Shown here piece by piece: positions 9,005 to 18,805 of a stretch of DNA of 64,000 nucleotides; positions within the stretch are counted from its first letter, which is position 1, and the number at the start of each line of letters is the position of its first letter. Location: the NCBI RefSeq assembly GCF_009801115.1, contig NZ_VTOL01000022.1, positions 1 through 64,000 on the forward strand. Reading direction: 5' to 3'. A model generated the notes under the pieces. That model was not told the DNA's origin, did not search any database, and saw only the letters and a list, made by a program, of their open reading frames with translations. This DNA comes from Dyadobacter sp. 3J3. GTDB lineage: Bacteria; Bacteroidota; Bacteroidia; Cytophagales; Spirosomataceae. A program made the position numbers and the translations under genes.

Positions 9005-9046
9005 TAAAAAAGAAGTGCCATGGCGATAACTTAACCATGGCACTTT
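9005..9046 (-). terminator. Intrinsic terminator of the cupin gene
   Basis: AAGTGCCATGG (9013-9023) pairs perfectly with CCATGGCACTT (9035-9045). Read on the minus strand it is followed by a TTCTTTTTT tract, directly downstream of the cupin stop codon. Confidence 0.85.
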
Positions 9047-9062
9047 TCAATATTATGTTTAA

Positions 9063-9578
9063 TTATCTTCCGAAATCGTCCTGAACGCGAACGATGTCAT
9101 CCTCATCAGAAGGATTCGAAGGATCCGTATGTTGCCAGATTTCTGCAACTACGCCCCATTCATCAACACCGATCAGACGGTGACGTTCACCCTGATTAAG
9201 GCTTATCACCGTTCCTATTGGCAATTGTTTCATTTCGGTTTCTTCATCCGTATCGCTGATCACGATACCAGCATTACCTCCAATTACTTTCCAGATTTCG
9301 GCACGACGATGGTGGTATTGCCACGAAAGACGTTTTTCCGGTGCGACTACTAATATTTTGGGGCTCAGTTTGTCGTATCCTGCAAAATCTTCCAAGGAAA
9401 GATGCGGAAAGAAAGTTTTGATAAACTCTGGAGCCTGACTTTCGTCAAGTACAAAAAAGCCTCCCCAGGGACGGGAATGATCTTTGGCCACCACTGAAAA
9501 GCCTTGTTCGTCGATGAACTTCTGAACATTTTCGAAAACAACAGCTTTTTCGGTCGAAGCTGGAAATACATCAAGCAT
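9063..9578 (-). CDS. Cupin domain protein (sugar phosphate isomerase-like)
   Basis: A 171-residue cytoplasmic protein with a single cupin domain (about 75-150). Metal-site candidates are the two His of QYHHRRAEIW near residues 108-109, Glu in the same motif, and the His in NQGERHRLIG. This matches the type II mannose-6-phosphate isomerase-like cupins, some of which are labelled phosphoheptose isomerase in Bacteroidota. An N-terminal region of about 70 residues precedes the cupin. The gene has its own terminator and no operon partner, so the sugar substrate is not indicated. Confidence 0.75.
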   Translation of the reverse strand: MLDVFPASTEKAVVFENVQKFIDEQGFSVVAKDHSRPWGGFFVLDESQAPEFIKTFFPHLSLEDFAGYDKLSPKILVVAPEKRLSWQYHHRRAEIWKVIGGNAGIVISDTDEETEMKQLPIGTVISLNQGERHRLIGVDEWGVVAEIWQHTDPSNPSDEDDIVRVQDDFGR

Positions 9579-9631
9579 ATTTGATAAGTTTGGTTAAGAT
9601 CCGGTAGAAGTTCAAAATTAGGATAAAAAGC

Positions 9632-9666
9632 AAAAAGATGCTCCAAAACTTTTGGAGCATCTTTTT
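9632..9666 (-). terminator. Intrinsic terminator after susD (first pair)
   Basis: AAAAAGATGCTCCAAAA pairs with TTTTGGAGCATCTTTTT as an almost perfect palindrome, 15 bases beyond the SusD stop codon on the minus strand. Confidence 0.9.
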
Positions 9667-9681
9667 GATAAGTGAAAATAC

Positions 9682-11232
9682 TTATTGTTTATCCCACCAC
9701 ATACGGCCAAGGAAAGTATCACCGCCAATGCGTGTAACTGCTTCGTTGTAATTAGTTTCGTTAACCGCTTTTTCATTAATCGGCAAGATCAGACGGCGCG
9801 GGATAACGCCACCAGTCTGGTTGCCAGGATAGTTTGTTGGTTTCAGTGCCGGAATTCCGGTTCTGCGCCAGTTTGCCCATCCTTCATAATGATTGAAAGT
9901 GGAAGCCGTCAGAATGAATATTTCATCATGGATCTGCGTCATTTTATCTGCCAGACTTCCTGATGCAGGATATGGATTTGCAGCAACATAAGCAGCAGGA
10001 TCTGAAACAACCGCAGTTGCATCGTAGACTACCAACTGCGTAACGGCCGCTTTTTGTCCGTCTTCAAATGTTGCCTGTGCAGTTCCGGTTACCCAGCCTC
10101 TTTCAATTGCTTCTGTTTTAAGGAATTGTGTTTCAGCAAAAGTTAACAGCACATTCGGATCAGCATCGTCATACATCAAATCCGTTGGGCGAGAATAATT
10201 TTTGATATTGGCATCACCTGTTACGGTAACCAAACCGTTTGGTCCGCTGCTTTTGTCAAGTCCGTTAGGCAATCCTTTTTGGTCTGCGGGTACTCTGTCG
10301 CCATTAGCCAATTGAGCAATAATGCCAAGACGAGGATCTTTTCTCACTTTCATCATATCAATCAGCGTTTTTGACCATTGAAGATTGTCGCCTTTCACAA
10401 GGCCACGGCCGATACCTAAGTTGTATGAATTAGGATTCCGGCTGGCGGTTGAACCACCCGAATGATGGAACATAAATGTATCATCATTTGATGTCATCAA
10501 ACCTTTATCAACAGCCTTTTTAGCATAGGCCTGGGCAGCGGCCGGATCTGATTTCTGCATGCGCATTGCCAAACGAAGCATTAGCGAATTGGCAAATTTT
10601 TTCCATTGCGGGATATTACCGTTGTAAACGAAATCAGCATCTGTCGGGATATATTTCGAAGCGTCCAAAGCTGTTCCTGCTTCATCCAGTTCTTTTACCA
10701 TATCAGCGTAGATCGTCTGCTGGGTATCATACTTAGGCTTGTAAATATTACTGATAAATGCTTTTCCGGCTTCTGAGTAAGGTATGTCACCATACAAATC
10801 AGTGATGATATGCATTTGCTCAACTTTCAGAATTCTTGCCATGGACAGAATGTTTACGTTGGCAGGATCTACTGAGGCTTGTGAAATAATATCAGCGAGA
10901 TTTTTTACGGAATTTACATATGAATCAGCGAAATATGCACCACTGTTATCAGCATTATAAGTGTATTTGTCTCCTGCGTAGTAGTCATCCACAGATGCCA
11001 TTTGCTGAACGATCATGGCAGAATAAATAAAGTTTGCTCTCCATACTTTATAACCGGGGTCACCGGCAGATCCTGAAATCTGCAATTGCGCTTGTCCTAA
11101 AAGATAATCCAAAGGTACCTTAGAAGGAGAGGTTGGGTTTACGTTGATTTCCTCAAAATCTTTGGTACAGGCCCCCGCAGCAAAGGTCAGGGCCAACATA
11201 ACTGCTATTTTACGTATCATAAGAAGTTTCAT
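9682..11232 (-). CDS. SusD/RagB-like outer membrane lipoprotein
   Basis: A 516-residue surface lipoprotein of the SusD-like-2 group, the lid/substrate-binding partner of the SusC barrel. The lipobox is AAGAC with the lipidated Cys22, followed by TKDFEEINVNPTSPS, a hallmark of this subgroup. The body contains TPR-like helices and ends with RRLILPINE and GRMWWDKQ. It starts one base after the susC stop codon, so the pair is translated from one message. This SusD subgroup occurs with peptide or small oligosaccharide uptake systems as well as glycans; no hydrolase sits in the same operon to show the substrate. Confidence 0.93.
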   Translation of the reverse strand: MKLLMIRKIAVMLALTFAAGACTKDFEEINVNPTSPSKVPLDYLLGQAQLQISGSAGDPGYKVWRANFIYSAMIVQQMASVDDYYAGDKYTYNADNSGAYFADSYVNSVKNLADIISQASVDPANVNILSMARILKVEQMHIITDLYGDIPYSEAGKAFISNIYKPKYDTQQTIYADMVKELDEAGTALDASKYIPTDADFVYNGNIPQWKKFANSLMLRLAMRMQKSDPAAAQAYAKKAVDKGLMTSNDDTFMFHHSGGSTASRNPNSYNLGIGRGLVKGDNLQWSKTLIDMMKVRKDPRLGIIAQLANGDRVPADQKGLPNGLDKSSGPNGLVTVTGDANIKNYSRPTDLMYDDADPNVLLTFAETQFLKTEAIERGWVTGTAQATFEDGQKAAVTQLVVYDATAVVSDPAAYVAANPYPASGSLADKMTQIHDEIFILTASTFNHYEGWANWRRTGIPALKPTNYPGNQTGGVIPRRLILPINEKAVNETNYNEAVTRIGGDTFLGRMWWDKQ

Positions 11233-11233
11233 A

Positions 11234-14200
11234 TTAGAATTTCAGGTTAAGGTTAACACCAATACTGAGGGTAGTAGGTACACCGGCGAATTCGTAACCT
11301 TGTGCGTTACCATTCCCGTAAGTAGATTCCGGATCGATGTTTGGCGTTTTCTTCATCAGAATGGCAAGGTTTCTTCCAACCAACGAGATCGAAATTCCTT
11401 TGAAAGGAGACTTCCCAAATACTCTTGCAGGGATTGAATAATCAATAATTACCTGGCGAAGTTTGATAAAATTAGAGCTGTATACGAACGGCTCACCGAA
11501 GTTGTAAAGGTTTTCGTAGTACTGAGTAGCAGGAACGCTTACAGTATTCGGCTCACCTTTGCTGTTAACACCTTTTCCTACGACACCGCCTTCACGTCCT
11601 ACCAAAGTTTCTTTTGTGAGACCGTAGCGAGTTGCCAAAGCGTTGGTGCCGGAATAAATGTGGCCTCCGAATCTACCATCGATCAATACGGACAGACCTA
11701 CGCCTTTGTATCTGAAAGAGTTGGTGATACCCATTGTGTATGGAGAAATACCGGTTCCGTAAGATTTTAATTCACCTGTTTGAGGCAAACCCTGATCATT
11801 GAAAACTACATTTCCTTTTCCGTCTCTGATGAATGAGTTGGCTTTCAACAAGCTGAAAGGTTTTCCAACTTCCTGGAATACGTAAGCCGTTTGAGAACGG
11901 GGATTATCCACTGTGATATTTGGAAGATTGTCAGCAAGATATACTACCAAACTTTTGTTATAACCCAAGTTATAGGAAACATCCCAAGTGAATTTTGATC
12001 CTTTTACTAAATCATAGTTTAAGGCAAGTTCAACTCCTTTGTTGGAGATTTCACCCAGGTTTAAAAGTGCACCTGTGAAACCTGATGTTCCTGAAATCGA
12101 AGCCGATACGATATCATTGTAAGTATGACGGTTATAAAATGTTGCATCAATTCCCAATTTGTTATTGAACATGCGGGTTTCAAGACCAAATTCATACGTT
12201 TTTGTTGTAAGTGGTTTCAAGAATGCGTTTGGTACAACGCTCCCGTTGATCTGAGCCAATGGGGAGCCAACTGATCCAGGGAATCCAATATGCGCACCGG
12301 AAAGTGAATAATAAAGCGACAAACGATATGGATCTGTGTCACCACCTGCTTTTGCCCATGAACCTCTCAATTTTGCAAAATTGATAATCGATGGCATTTT
12401 TACGGCTTCTGACAAGACGAAACTACCGGCTACCGACGGGTAAAACAAGCTATTGTTTTTTGGGTTCAAAGTCGAAAACCAGTCATTACGGCCTGTTACA
12501 GTCAGGTATGCATAGTTTTTGTAAGAAAGTTCAGCCGAACCATATACTGAATTAATTCTTTTCTCAATATAATTGTAAGAAGCAGAACGCGAAGCAGGGC
12601 TGATGTTGGTGATGTCATAAAAGAACGGAATGTTGAAACTGGATCCGCTGATATAATCTTGTCTGCGAACCTGTTTCATCAGGTTACCGGCAACAAGTGC
12701 ATTCAGGTTGAAGTTACTTGACAGTTTTTTGTTCAAACCTAACAACAACTCGGAGTTAACTTCTGAGAAGTTCTGAATGTTTTTGTCATATCCTCCAAGC
12801 GGCGTATAAGGTGTTCCAGTTGGTGTAATGGCAGTATAGTTGTAGAAATATTTATCAAAACCAACACGTGCTTTTACATATAGCCAGTCAGTCAGATTGT
12901 ATCTTGGCTCGAAAGAAGCCATAAATCTGTCCTTGTTATCGTCTTGCTTGAATTGTGTTGCAGCGAAATAAGCGTTGTCTACATAAATATTATCACCCCA
13001 AACCTGCTCGTAACCTTTAGCATCAAGCATACTTTGTTTCATTGTTGCCACGCTCAAAGAAGTCGGCATGTTGATCAAAGTATAATTTGCATTACCCGGT
13101 GAATCGGATACTTTCGGACGGTTATGGTTTTTCTCTTTAACATATTTAATGTTGGCAAGAATCGTAAAATTTTTGCTCAGGTTAGCATTAACGTTCAAAG
13201 CGTAGTTTTGTCTGTCCAGCGTGTTGTCCGGAATAAGGCCTTTATTGTTCATATTAGCCAAAGACAAACGGTATGTCATTTTTTCTGTTGCACCAGTCAA
13301 TGCCACAGAGTTGTTGAATGTGCTACCTGTGTTGTAAAATTTGGTAAGGTTATCTTTTACAGCAGAATAAGGCCTCGAAACACCATCATACTGAATTACA
13401 GGTGATCCGTCAAGTTTCGCGCCAAAGCTTGAAGAAAGCATGGCCTCTGTCTGTGTAGTTGGTTTTACACCACCACGTCCCAAACCATATTCATACTGGA
13501 AATCTTTCCATTTTGTGATCAGCAGGTTATCCATTGTGATGTTGGAATTAATTTCAACACCCAATCCTTTTCCGATTTTTCCGCCTTTTGTTGTTACCAG
13601 AATTGCACCATTAGAAGCACGTGAACCATAAAGTGCTGCCGCAGTAGCACCTTTCAAAACGCTCATGGTTTCAATTTCGGATGGGTTCAAACTGGAAATA
13701 CCATCACCACGGTCACCACCGCCCCACATACCGGCAGCACCAAGGTTACTGTTGTCAATAGGAATACCGTCGATAATGATCAGTGGTTGGTTGTTTCCGT
13801 CTATAGAACCATTTCCACGTAATGTTATACGCGTAGATCCGCCCGGGCCGGTGGCAGTACTGGTAATGTTCAAACCAGCAACTTTACCAACCAATGAGTT
13901 GGCGATGTTGGTAGAACGTGCAGTTGAAAGTTCTTCTCCTTTTATTTCAGAAACGGAATATCCCAGTGCTTTTTTCTCTTTTTTGATACCAAGGGCTGTC
14001 ACTACTACCTCGTTCAAAGCCGTTGCTTCCACCGCAAGGGACACGTTCAAAACCGACGCATTAACTGTAACGTCCTTTGAATTGTAACCGATGTAGCTGA
14101 AAGTCAAAACTTTTCCTTTTTCAGCCAAAATACTGAACTCTCCTTTGTCATTTGTTGTCGTGCCCCGGTTGGTTCCTTTAAGGACCACATTGACACCTGC

Positions 14201-14317
14201 AATTTCACTTCCTCCATCCTCGCTCACTTTCCCTGTTACTGTCATTTCCTGGGCAAAGCCCACGGTGACTAGTAAAGAGAGGAGGAATAACACTGGGATT
14301 AGTACAATTTTTCGCAT
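11234..14317 (-). CDS. SusC/RagA TonB-linked outer membrane transporter
   Basis: A 1027-residue outer membrane importer. Order: signal peptide (1-22, ending GFAQ), carboxypeptidase-D-like regulatory domain (about 27-110), TonB box with NEVVVTALGIKKE, plug domain (about 120-240, with PLIIIDGIPIDN and VLKGATAAALYGSRASNGAILVTTK split by a few residues), then a beta barrel ending NLKF. It is the first gene of a two-gene unit with the adjacent SusD. The 600 bases upstream hold only a weak promoter-like sequence and a LacI-type palindrome. Family knowledge says uptake of oligomers too large for porins, driven by TonB. Confidence 0.95.
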   Translation of the reverse strand: MRKIVLIPVLFLLSLLVTVGFAQEMTVTGKVSEDGGSEIAGVNVVLKGTNRGTTTNDKGEFSILAEKGKVLTFSYIGYNSKDVTVNASVLNVSLAVEATALNEVVVTALGIKKEKKALGYSVSEIKGEELSTARSTNIANSLVGKVAGLNITSTATGPGGSTRITLRGNGSIDGNNQPLIIIDGIPIDNSNLGAAGMWGGGDRGDGISSLNPSEIETMSVLKGATAAALYGSRASNGAILVTTKGGKIGKGLGVEINSNITMDNLLITKWKDFQYEYGLGRGGVKPTTQTEAMLSSSFGAKLDGSPVIQYDGVSRPYSAVKDNLTKFYNTGSTFNNSVALTGATEKMTYRLSLANMNNKGLIPDNTLDRQNYALNVNANLSKNFTILANIKYVKEKNHNRPKVSDSPGNANYTLINMPTSLSVATMKQSMLDAKGYEQVWGDNIYVDNAYFAATQFKQDDNKDRFMASFEPRYNLTDWLYVKARVGFDKYFYNYTAITPTGTPYTPLGGYDKNIQNFSEVNSELLLGLNKKLSSNFNLNALVAGNLMKQVRRQDYISGSSFNIPFFYDITNISPASRSASYNYIEKRINSVYGSAELSYKNYAYLTVTGRNDWFSTLNPKNNSLFYPSVAGSFVLSEAVKMPSIINFAKLRGSWAKAGGDTDPYRLSLYYSLSGAHIGFPGSVGSPLAQINGSVVPNAFLKPLTTKTYEFGLETRMFNNKLGIDATFYNRHTYNDIVSASISGTSGFTGALLNLGEISNKGVELALNYDLVKGSKFTWDVSYNLGYNKSLVVYLADNLPNITVDNPRSQTAYVFQEVGKPFSLLKANSFIRDGKGNVVFNDQGLPQTGELKSYGTGISPYTMGITNSFRYKGVGLSVLIDGRFGGHIYSGTNALATRYGLTKETLVGREGGVVGKGVNSKGEPNTVSVPATQYYENLYNFGEPFVYSSNFIKLRQVIIDYSIPARVFGKSPFKGISISLVGRNLAILMKKTPNIDPESTYGNGNAQGYEFAGVPTTLSIGVNLNLKF

Positions 14318-14917
14318 ACCACTTTTGTAGGTTTTAAAATAGGTTAACTGGACTTTTTATTGAAAATTAGAATAATTATATATACAAGAATAAAATTGTA
14401 TTTTTCTGTGGATATAATCAAAATAATTATTTCAAATGTACTATTTTAAAAATAAGTAAGCATAATCTTATTTTATCAGAAAATAACACATTTTTTAATG
14501 ACTGTTAAAAAATTAGACTAACTGACGTATCATTTGTGTCGTTTGGAAAGTCATAAATAAGACATTAAAGTTCTTAAAATAAGGGTTTTGATTGGTAGTT
14601 TAATTGGGTTTGTTAAACAGAAAGCCAGGTAATCCCAAGTCTGGTACAAATAATGATTTTTTGAAAGGTTAGGTTAAAATTTGCCTGTTATTTAAGTTGA
14701 AATCTTTAAAAAGACAGATTTACTATTTCTGATCAAGCCCGTAAACGTCTAAATTGGGCTCATACGGGTAAAAATCACATGACTGAATACAATAAACGTA
14801 AACGATTACGGAAATTTTGTATCGTGGGATTTTACAAGAATGAAAAATTTATAGGAGAAGAAAGAGGTGAGACAGCCACTAATGTAGCCCTGTCCGAAAC
14901 TGGAAATAGTTATAAAT
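14318..14917 (-). promoter_or_regulatory. 600-base leader upstream of susC (first pair)
   Basis: This AT-rich stretch has no credible gene. On the minus strand a TACATTTG -7-like box lies at 14433-14440 but without a good -33 element. A 14-base CG-centred palindrome is at 14797-14810 (separate entry). The length is unusual for this compact genome, so a long 5' leader or regulatory region for susC is plausible. Confidence 0.45.
14797..14810. promoter_or_regulatory. LacI-type operator-like palindrome
   Basis: CGTAAACGATTACG is symmetrical at six of seven base pairs around a central CG, the layout of LacI/GalR-family operators. It lies between the epimerase gene and susC. No LacI-family gene is in the window, so the regulator would be encoded elsewhere. 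Confidence 0.4.
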
Positions 14918-16102
14918 TTATATCCTTCGTAAAATCTCAATGCAAGCTCTTGTGTTGTGGTACGGGCATTTCCAAAAACCGATCTTATCCTCGTTCATTT
15001 TTGAGTAATCGTCATAAACACCCCAAAACCATTCACCATTTTTCTTGTCGAGCAAATGTTTTTGAATAAACGCCCAAAGGCCAAATGCTTTTTTTAGATA
15101 ACTTTCGTCGTCGCTGATCTGGTATGCATTTAAATAGCCAACCATACCTTCTGCTGACACCCACCATTCCCGATGCGTATCCGGGTGGTGCGTTGATAGG
15201 TCATACTCATGAATTAAACTGCCGTCGGGCATAAAACCTTTTGCGGCTGCATCGGACATTTTTATTGCAATTTCCTTCCATTTATCTACTAAAAACTCAT
15301 CATCCAGAATCTCCGCCGCCGCCTGCAAAAGCCATGTTGCTTCTACATCATGGCCATAAGAAATAGCTTTGGACTTGCTTTCCCAATGATCATTAAAAAA
15401 TAATTGCAAGTGAAAACTGTCGGGATCAATGATTTGCTTTTCAAATATTTCAAGCAAACGCTTTATCCTGTCAGCTAACCGTTTTTCAGGCCAAATCCGA
15501 TACAGATTTACATAGGCTTCAATAATATGTAAATGCGTATTCATCGTTTTCGGATCGTTACGGTCTTTTTCGCTTAAACGCAAATCTTCCAAAAGCTCCC
15601 AATCTTGACTGAAAGCTTCCCAATAACCACCATTTTTATAATCGTAACTGTGATTTTCAATTAGATCAAAAAGCGTAATTGCGAAATCCAGGACTTCTTG
15701 TTTTTTGTTATTTTGATAAAATTCACTTAGTCCGTAAATCGTAAAGGCCAATCCGTAAATTTGTTTTCTGGTATTAAGTGGTTTACCGGATGCGTCAACC
15801 GACCAAAAAACGCCACCATTTTCCTGATCACGGAAATGATTTTGAATATATTGGTAAGCGCGCTCTGCCAGTGAATAATGGACCGGATTTTGAAATTTAT
15901 TAAAAGCCGCAGAAAAAGTCCACAGGATACGTGCATTTAATACGCAGCCTTTTTCTGCATCGGGATGAACATTTCCCTCGTTATCGAGTTTTCCAATAAA
16001 ACCTCCTTGTTGAACATCTACGGAATTATTTACCCAAAAATCTAAAATCGAATGTAGTTTGTTCTCAATTTCAGATTTAAATTGTGTCAGTTTTTCTAAC
16101 AT
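14918..16102 (-). CDS. AGE-family epimerase, probably cellobiose 2-epimerase
   Basis: A 394-residue cytoplasmic (alpha/alpha)6-barrel of the N-acylglucosamine 2-epimerase superfamily. Cellobiose 2-epimerase converts the reducing glucose of beta-1,4-disaccharides to mannose. The NDPKTMNTHLHIIEAYVNLYR region (182-202) is characteristic of that subgroup. Likely catalytic/binding residues are Arg58, His190, His251 and His382, whose pattern fits known cellobiose epimerases. The length fits. It ends 61 bases downstream of a sodium symporter gene on the same strand, as in Bacteroidota mannan/cellobiose clusters. Plain AGE activity is the alternative, but NHxxH placement favours cellobiose epimerase. 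Confidence 0.85.
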   Translation of the reverse strand: MLEKLTQFKSEIENKLHSILDFWVNNSVDVQQGGFIGKLDNEGNVHPDAEKGCVLNARILWTFSAAFNKFQNPVHYSLAERAYQYIQNHFRDQENGGVFWSVDASGKPLNTRKQIYGLAFTIYGLSEFYQNNKKQEVLDFAITLFDLIENHSYDYKNGGYWEAFSQDWELLEDLRLSEKDRNDPKTMNTHLHIIEAYVNLYRIWPEKRLADRIKRLLEIFEKQIIDPDSFHLQLFFNDHWESKSKAISYGHDVEATWLLQAAAEILDDEFLVDKWKEIAIKMSDAAAKGFMPDGSLIHEYDLSTHHPDTHREWWVSAEGMVGYLNAYQISDDESYLKKAFGLWAFIQKHLLDKKNGEWFWGVYDDYSKMNEDKIGFWKCPYHNTRACIEILRRI

Positions 16103-16163
16103 TATATTGCAACATAATGACCCGCAAGAGTCAGGTTTTTATTGATTTACAGAAAGTTTGTTT

Positions 16164-17999
16164 TTAATCATTGGTGGTCGGGAGTTTGTCATACCAGGTT
16201 TTCCAAAGTATAACAACACAAAGCGCAAGTACTGCCGCAGTAATTCCGGTTTGCTTAGGCATCATTAAAACCGCAAAAACGGGTAGGGCGGTTATGGAAG
16301 TTTGTCCGATAATGCCAACGATAACGTTGAACATATCCATTTGGAAATTTTTATTTGCGCTAAAAGTTGGATCTTCCTTCATCACTTCATCATGAACAGG
16401 CCCCCAGAAACCCCATGGTTTAACGGTTTTGTAAAACTTTTTCAAAATTTCGATATCGGTAGCTGGTTTCATGAATGAGCCGCCAACTGAGCCCAGAACT
16501 GATAAAATCAGAATAATTGGGAAATAATACAGCGGCAAGGTATCTGTAAAAATATAAGGCAAGAGCATAGCCGAGAGAATACCAGCAAGCATTCCCCAAA
16601 AAAAACCGTTACTATTAAATCTCCACCAATGCCATTTTAAAACATTAGCCGCAATGTATCCTCCATAAAGTGCAGACACGATCCATTGTAAAATACTATT
16701 GACGTCTCTGACAAAAAATCCCAGGGAAATACTTATAGCAACAACCACGATCCCTGTCAGGTAATTCATTTTGGTGATTTGCTTGCTGTCAGCATTTGGG
16801 TTAAAAGATTTCAGGTAAATATCATTCACTAAGTAGGCCTGTGCAGCGTTGAAAGTTCCGGCAAAAGTTCCCATAAATGCACCCATTAAACCCACTAAAA
16901 CCAAACCCAGAAGTCCGGAAGGAATATAAGCATTTAGGACAGCGGGTAAAATGCGTTCAAAATCCGGCCCGTTTGGTGAGATTATATTAATGTCTTTGTA
17001 ATAAAGTAAACCTAAAATTGCAATCCCGATAATAAACAAATAACGTGTTGGCAATAAAACCACGTTCACGATCATACTCATCAGCGCAGCTTCCCGGGGT
17101 GATTTTGTGGAAAGGATTTTCTGCATATCATAATTTGGCGCCGGTCCGGCCAGACTTGAAAGAATTCCTTTGGCAGTCATTAAAGCAAAGAAATAACCAA
17201 AAGGTGAAAAACCGTCTGCCGAAATTTTATCATTTACTTCGTTGATATAGCCAGTCCAGTCAAGATTTAAATCTTTTCCAAAAAAAAGATCAGTCCAGCC
17301 AGCGGGAACAGGCAGGCTTCCATGTACGGCTAAGGCATTCATTGCAATAATGGCAATAGCGAAAGATACAAAAACCATGATCACATAATGAATCAAATCC
17401 GCCCATACAATACTTTTCATTCCACCTAAAAGAGAATAAAAAACGGTGAATAAAGTAAAGATAATGCCATAAGTATGTGCTACATATTCGGGTGCCAGCC
17501 TGATAGGAACATAAGGCTGAACGAGAGGCCATGGAATAAAAATCTGTATAAATTTTCCCAAACCTATGAATCCATAAGCCATAAAACCGAGGCAGCTTAA
17601 TAAAGCAAAGGCAATAATTATTTTATGAGAAAGCTGCGCATCAGCTTTATTGCCAAAGCGAGTCAACATCCATTCTGCACCGGTAGAAACATTGGATCTG
17701 CGTAGCCAGATGGATAAATAAACCATCATGAAAATCTGGTTGAAAACAGGCCATAGCCAGGGAAGCCATATACTTTTAACCCCATAAACAAACATGATCG
17801 CGACCATCCAGGCTGTGCCGGAAATATCAAACATGCCAGACGCATTGGAAACTCCGAGCATCCAGTAAGGCATTGATTTTCCACCTAACAGATAATCGTT
17901 TTTGCTCCTTTCTGCCTGTTTTTTGAGCACAATTCCTATAACGGTTACCAACACCAGATAGGTTATAATAACCAGGAAATCGACCAGTTGAATTTTCAT
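16164..17999 (-). CDS. Sodium:solute symporter (SSS family)
   Basis: A 611-residue inner membrane carrier with roughly 14 hydrophobic segments. The N-terminal segment VDFLVIITYLVLVTVIGIVLKK, the GGKSMPYWMLGVSNASGMFD motif region and GLLGLVLVGLMGAFMGTFAG are typical of SSS sugar symporters related to the Vibrio galactose transporter. It would import a sugar or disaccharide with Na+. It is transcribed 61 bases ahead of the epimerase, which suggests the carried substrate is the epimerase substrate or product, for instance a mannosyl-glucose or cellobiose-like disaccharide. Substrate is inference only. Confidence 0.9.
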   Translation of the reverse strand: MKIQLVDFLVIITYLVLVTVIGIVLKKQAERSKNDYLLGGKSMPYWMLGVSNASGMFDISGTAWMVAIMFVYGVKSIWLPWLWPVFNQIFMMVYLSIWLRRSNVSTGAEWMLTRFGNKADAQLSHKIIIAFALLSCLGFMAYGFIGLGKFIQIFIPWPLVQPYVPIRLAPEYVAHTYGIIFTLFTVFYSLLGGMKSIVWADLIHYVIMVFVSFAIAIIAMNALAVHGSLPVPAGWTDLFFGKDLNLDWTGYINEVNDKISADGFSPFGYFFALMTAKGILSSLAGPAPNYDMQKILSTKSPREAALMSMIVNVVLLPTRYLFIIGIAILGLLYYKDINIISPNGPDFERILPAVLNAYIPSGLLGLVLVGLMGAFMGTFAGTFNAAQAYLVNDIYLKSFNPNADSKQITKMNYLTGIVVVAISISLGFFVRDVNSILQWIVSALYGGYIAANVLKWHWWRFNSNGFFWGMLAGILSAMLLPYIFTDTLPLYYFPIILILSVLGSVGGSFMKPATDIEILKKFYKTVKPWGFWGPVHDEVMKEDPTFSANKNFQMDMFNVIVGIIGQTSITALPVFAVLMMPKQTGITAAVLALCVVILWKTWYDKLPTTND

Positions 18000-18027
18000 T
18001 TATGAAAGGTTTAAAAAAAAGCGCTGG

Positions 18028-18255
18028 TTATTTCCCGACCGGTTTACCATACAAATTTTCACTGGCGATATTTTGCTCCAATAGAATAGGCCCCCGATTG
18101 CTGTAATTTTTTATGCTAACCAGCGCATAGCTTAAACCTGAATTTTCAGAAGTTGGCTTAAGAAAAGCAATTTTATGTATTTGTGCGACTGAAAATCCGG
18201 TAGCACGCAGGGAAATTCCCAAGGATAAAAAAATTGGAGGTGCAGATTTTATCAA
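18028..18255 (-). CDS. Short unrecognised reading frame, possible gene relic
   Basis: A 75-codon frame that begins with TTG, has no ATG, and ends 28 bases before the symporter start on the same strand. The residue composition looks protein-like (for example SYALVSIKNYSNRGPILLEQ) but I do not recognise a family. It may be the 3' relic of a decayed gene, or part of the symporter leader. The next 600 bases upstream are gene-free, in keeping with decay. Confidence 0.25.
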   Translation of the reverse strand: MIKSAPPIFLSLGISLRATGFSVAQIHKIAFLKPTSENSGLSYALVSIKNYSNRGPILLEQNIASENLYGKPVGK

Positions 18256-18805
18256 GGCGTTTTAATTAATCTTTTGGTGTAATTTAGGAACTGCGAAGTT
18301 AACTTATGTTATTAGGATGGAGGTAAAACGCTTTTATTCTTTTAAGTATTAAATTTATTGAGGATTTTTAATTCATTTCAAAAATTAAAGAATTTCAATC
18401 CGTGGGAGTATCCTGTTTACAGGAATTCTTATGGGTATTTATATTATTACGAAAGTAAGTTTTTATAAACAGGGCGCCCTATAAGCACATCTATTAAACA
18501 CAATACGATCAATAACCAGGATTTTGTTGCAGTCCCCGTGTTTAAACTTCGTTCAAAAGAAGGGGTGAAGCCGGATCAAAGGCACATTTTCTACGAAGCA
18601 GATCAGGGGCAAGGTTTCATAAATTGGGTAAAAAATGCATACATCTTACTAGCTGGACAGGATGGGTTTTCTGCTTGCGCTAGTTTTTAGATTTAATGAA
18701 GTGTTTGGGTATCATCATTTAATATCAAGGCTTCTCAATGATTGTACGAAGCTTGACAACAATTGACAACTCATAACAATAAATGAATTTTTTTTTGATT
18801 GAGAC
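18256..18805. other. Gene-poor stretch with a start-less coding-like frame
   Basis: Between the short frame and the ilvE terminator there is no complete gene. On the plus strand a 74-codon open frame (18469-18690) has protein-like composition (for example PDQRHIFYEADQGQGF) but no start codon in its first half and only internal GTG codons. It may be a fragment of a lost gene. The rest is AT-rich with no clear signal. Confidence 0.4.

Noticed and set aside
13665..14087. 140-codon plus-strand frame opposite susC
   Set aside because: Antisense to the plug domain of SusC, proline/serine-rich shadow without motifs.
14779..15069. 96-codon plus-strand frame at the end of the epimerase gene
   Set aside because: More than half overlaps the epimerase coding sequence on the other strand; no family match.
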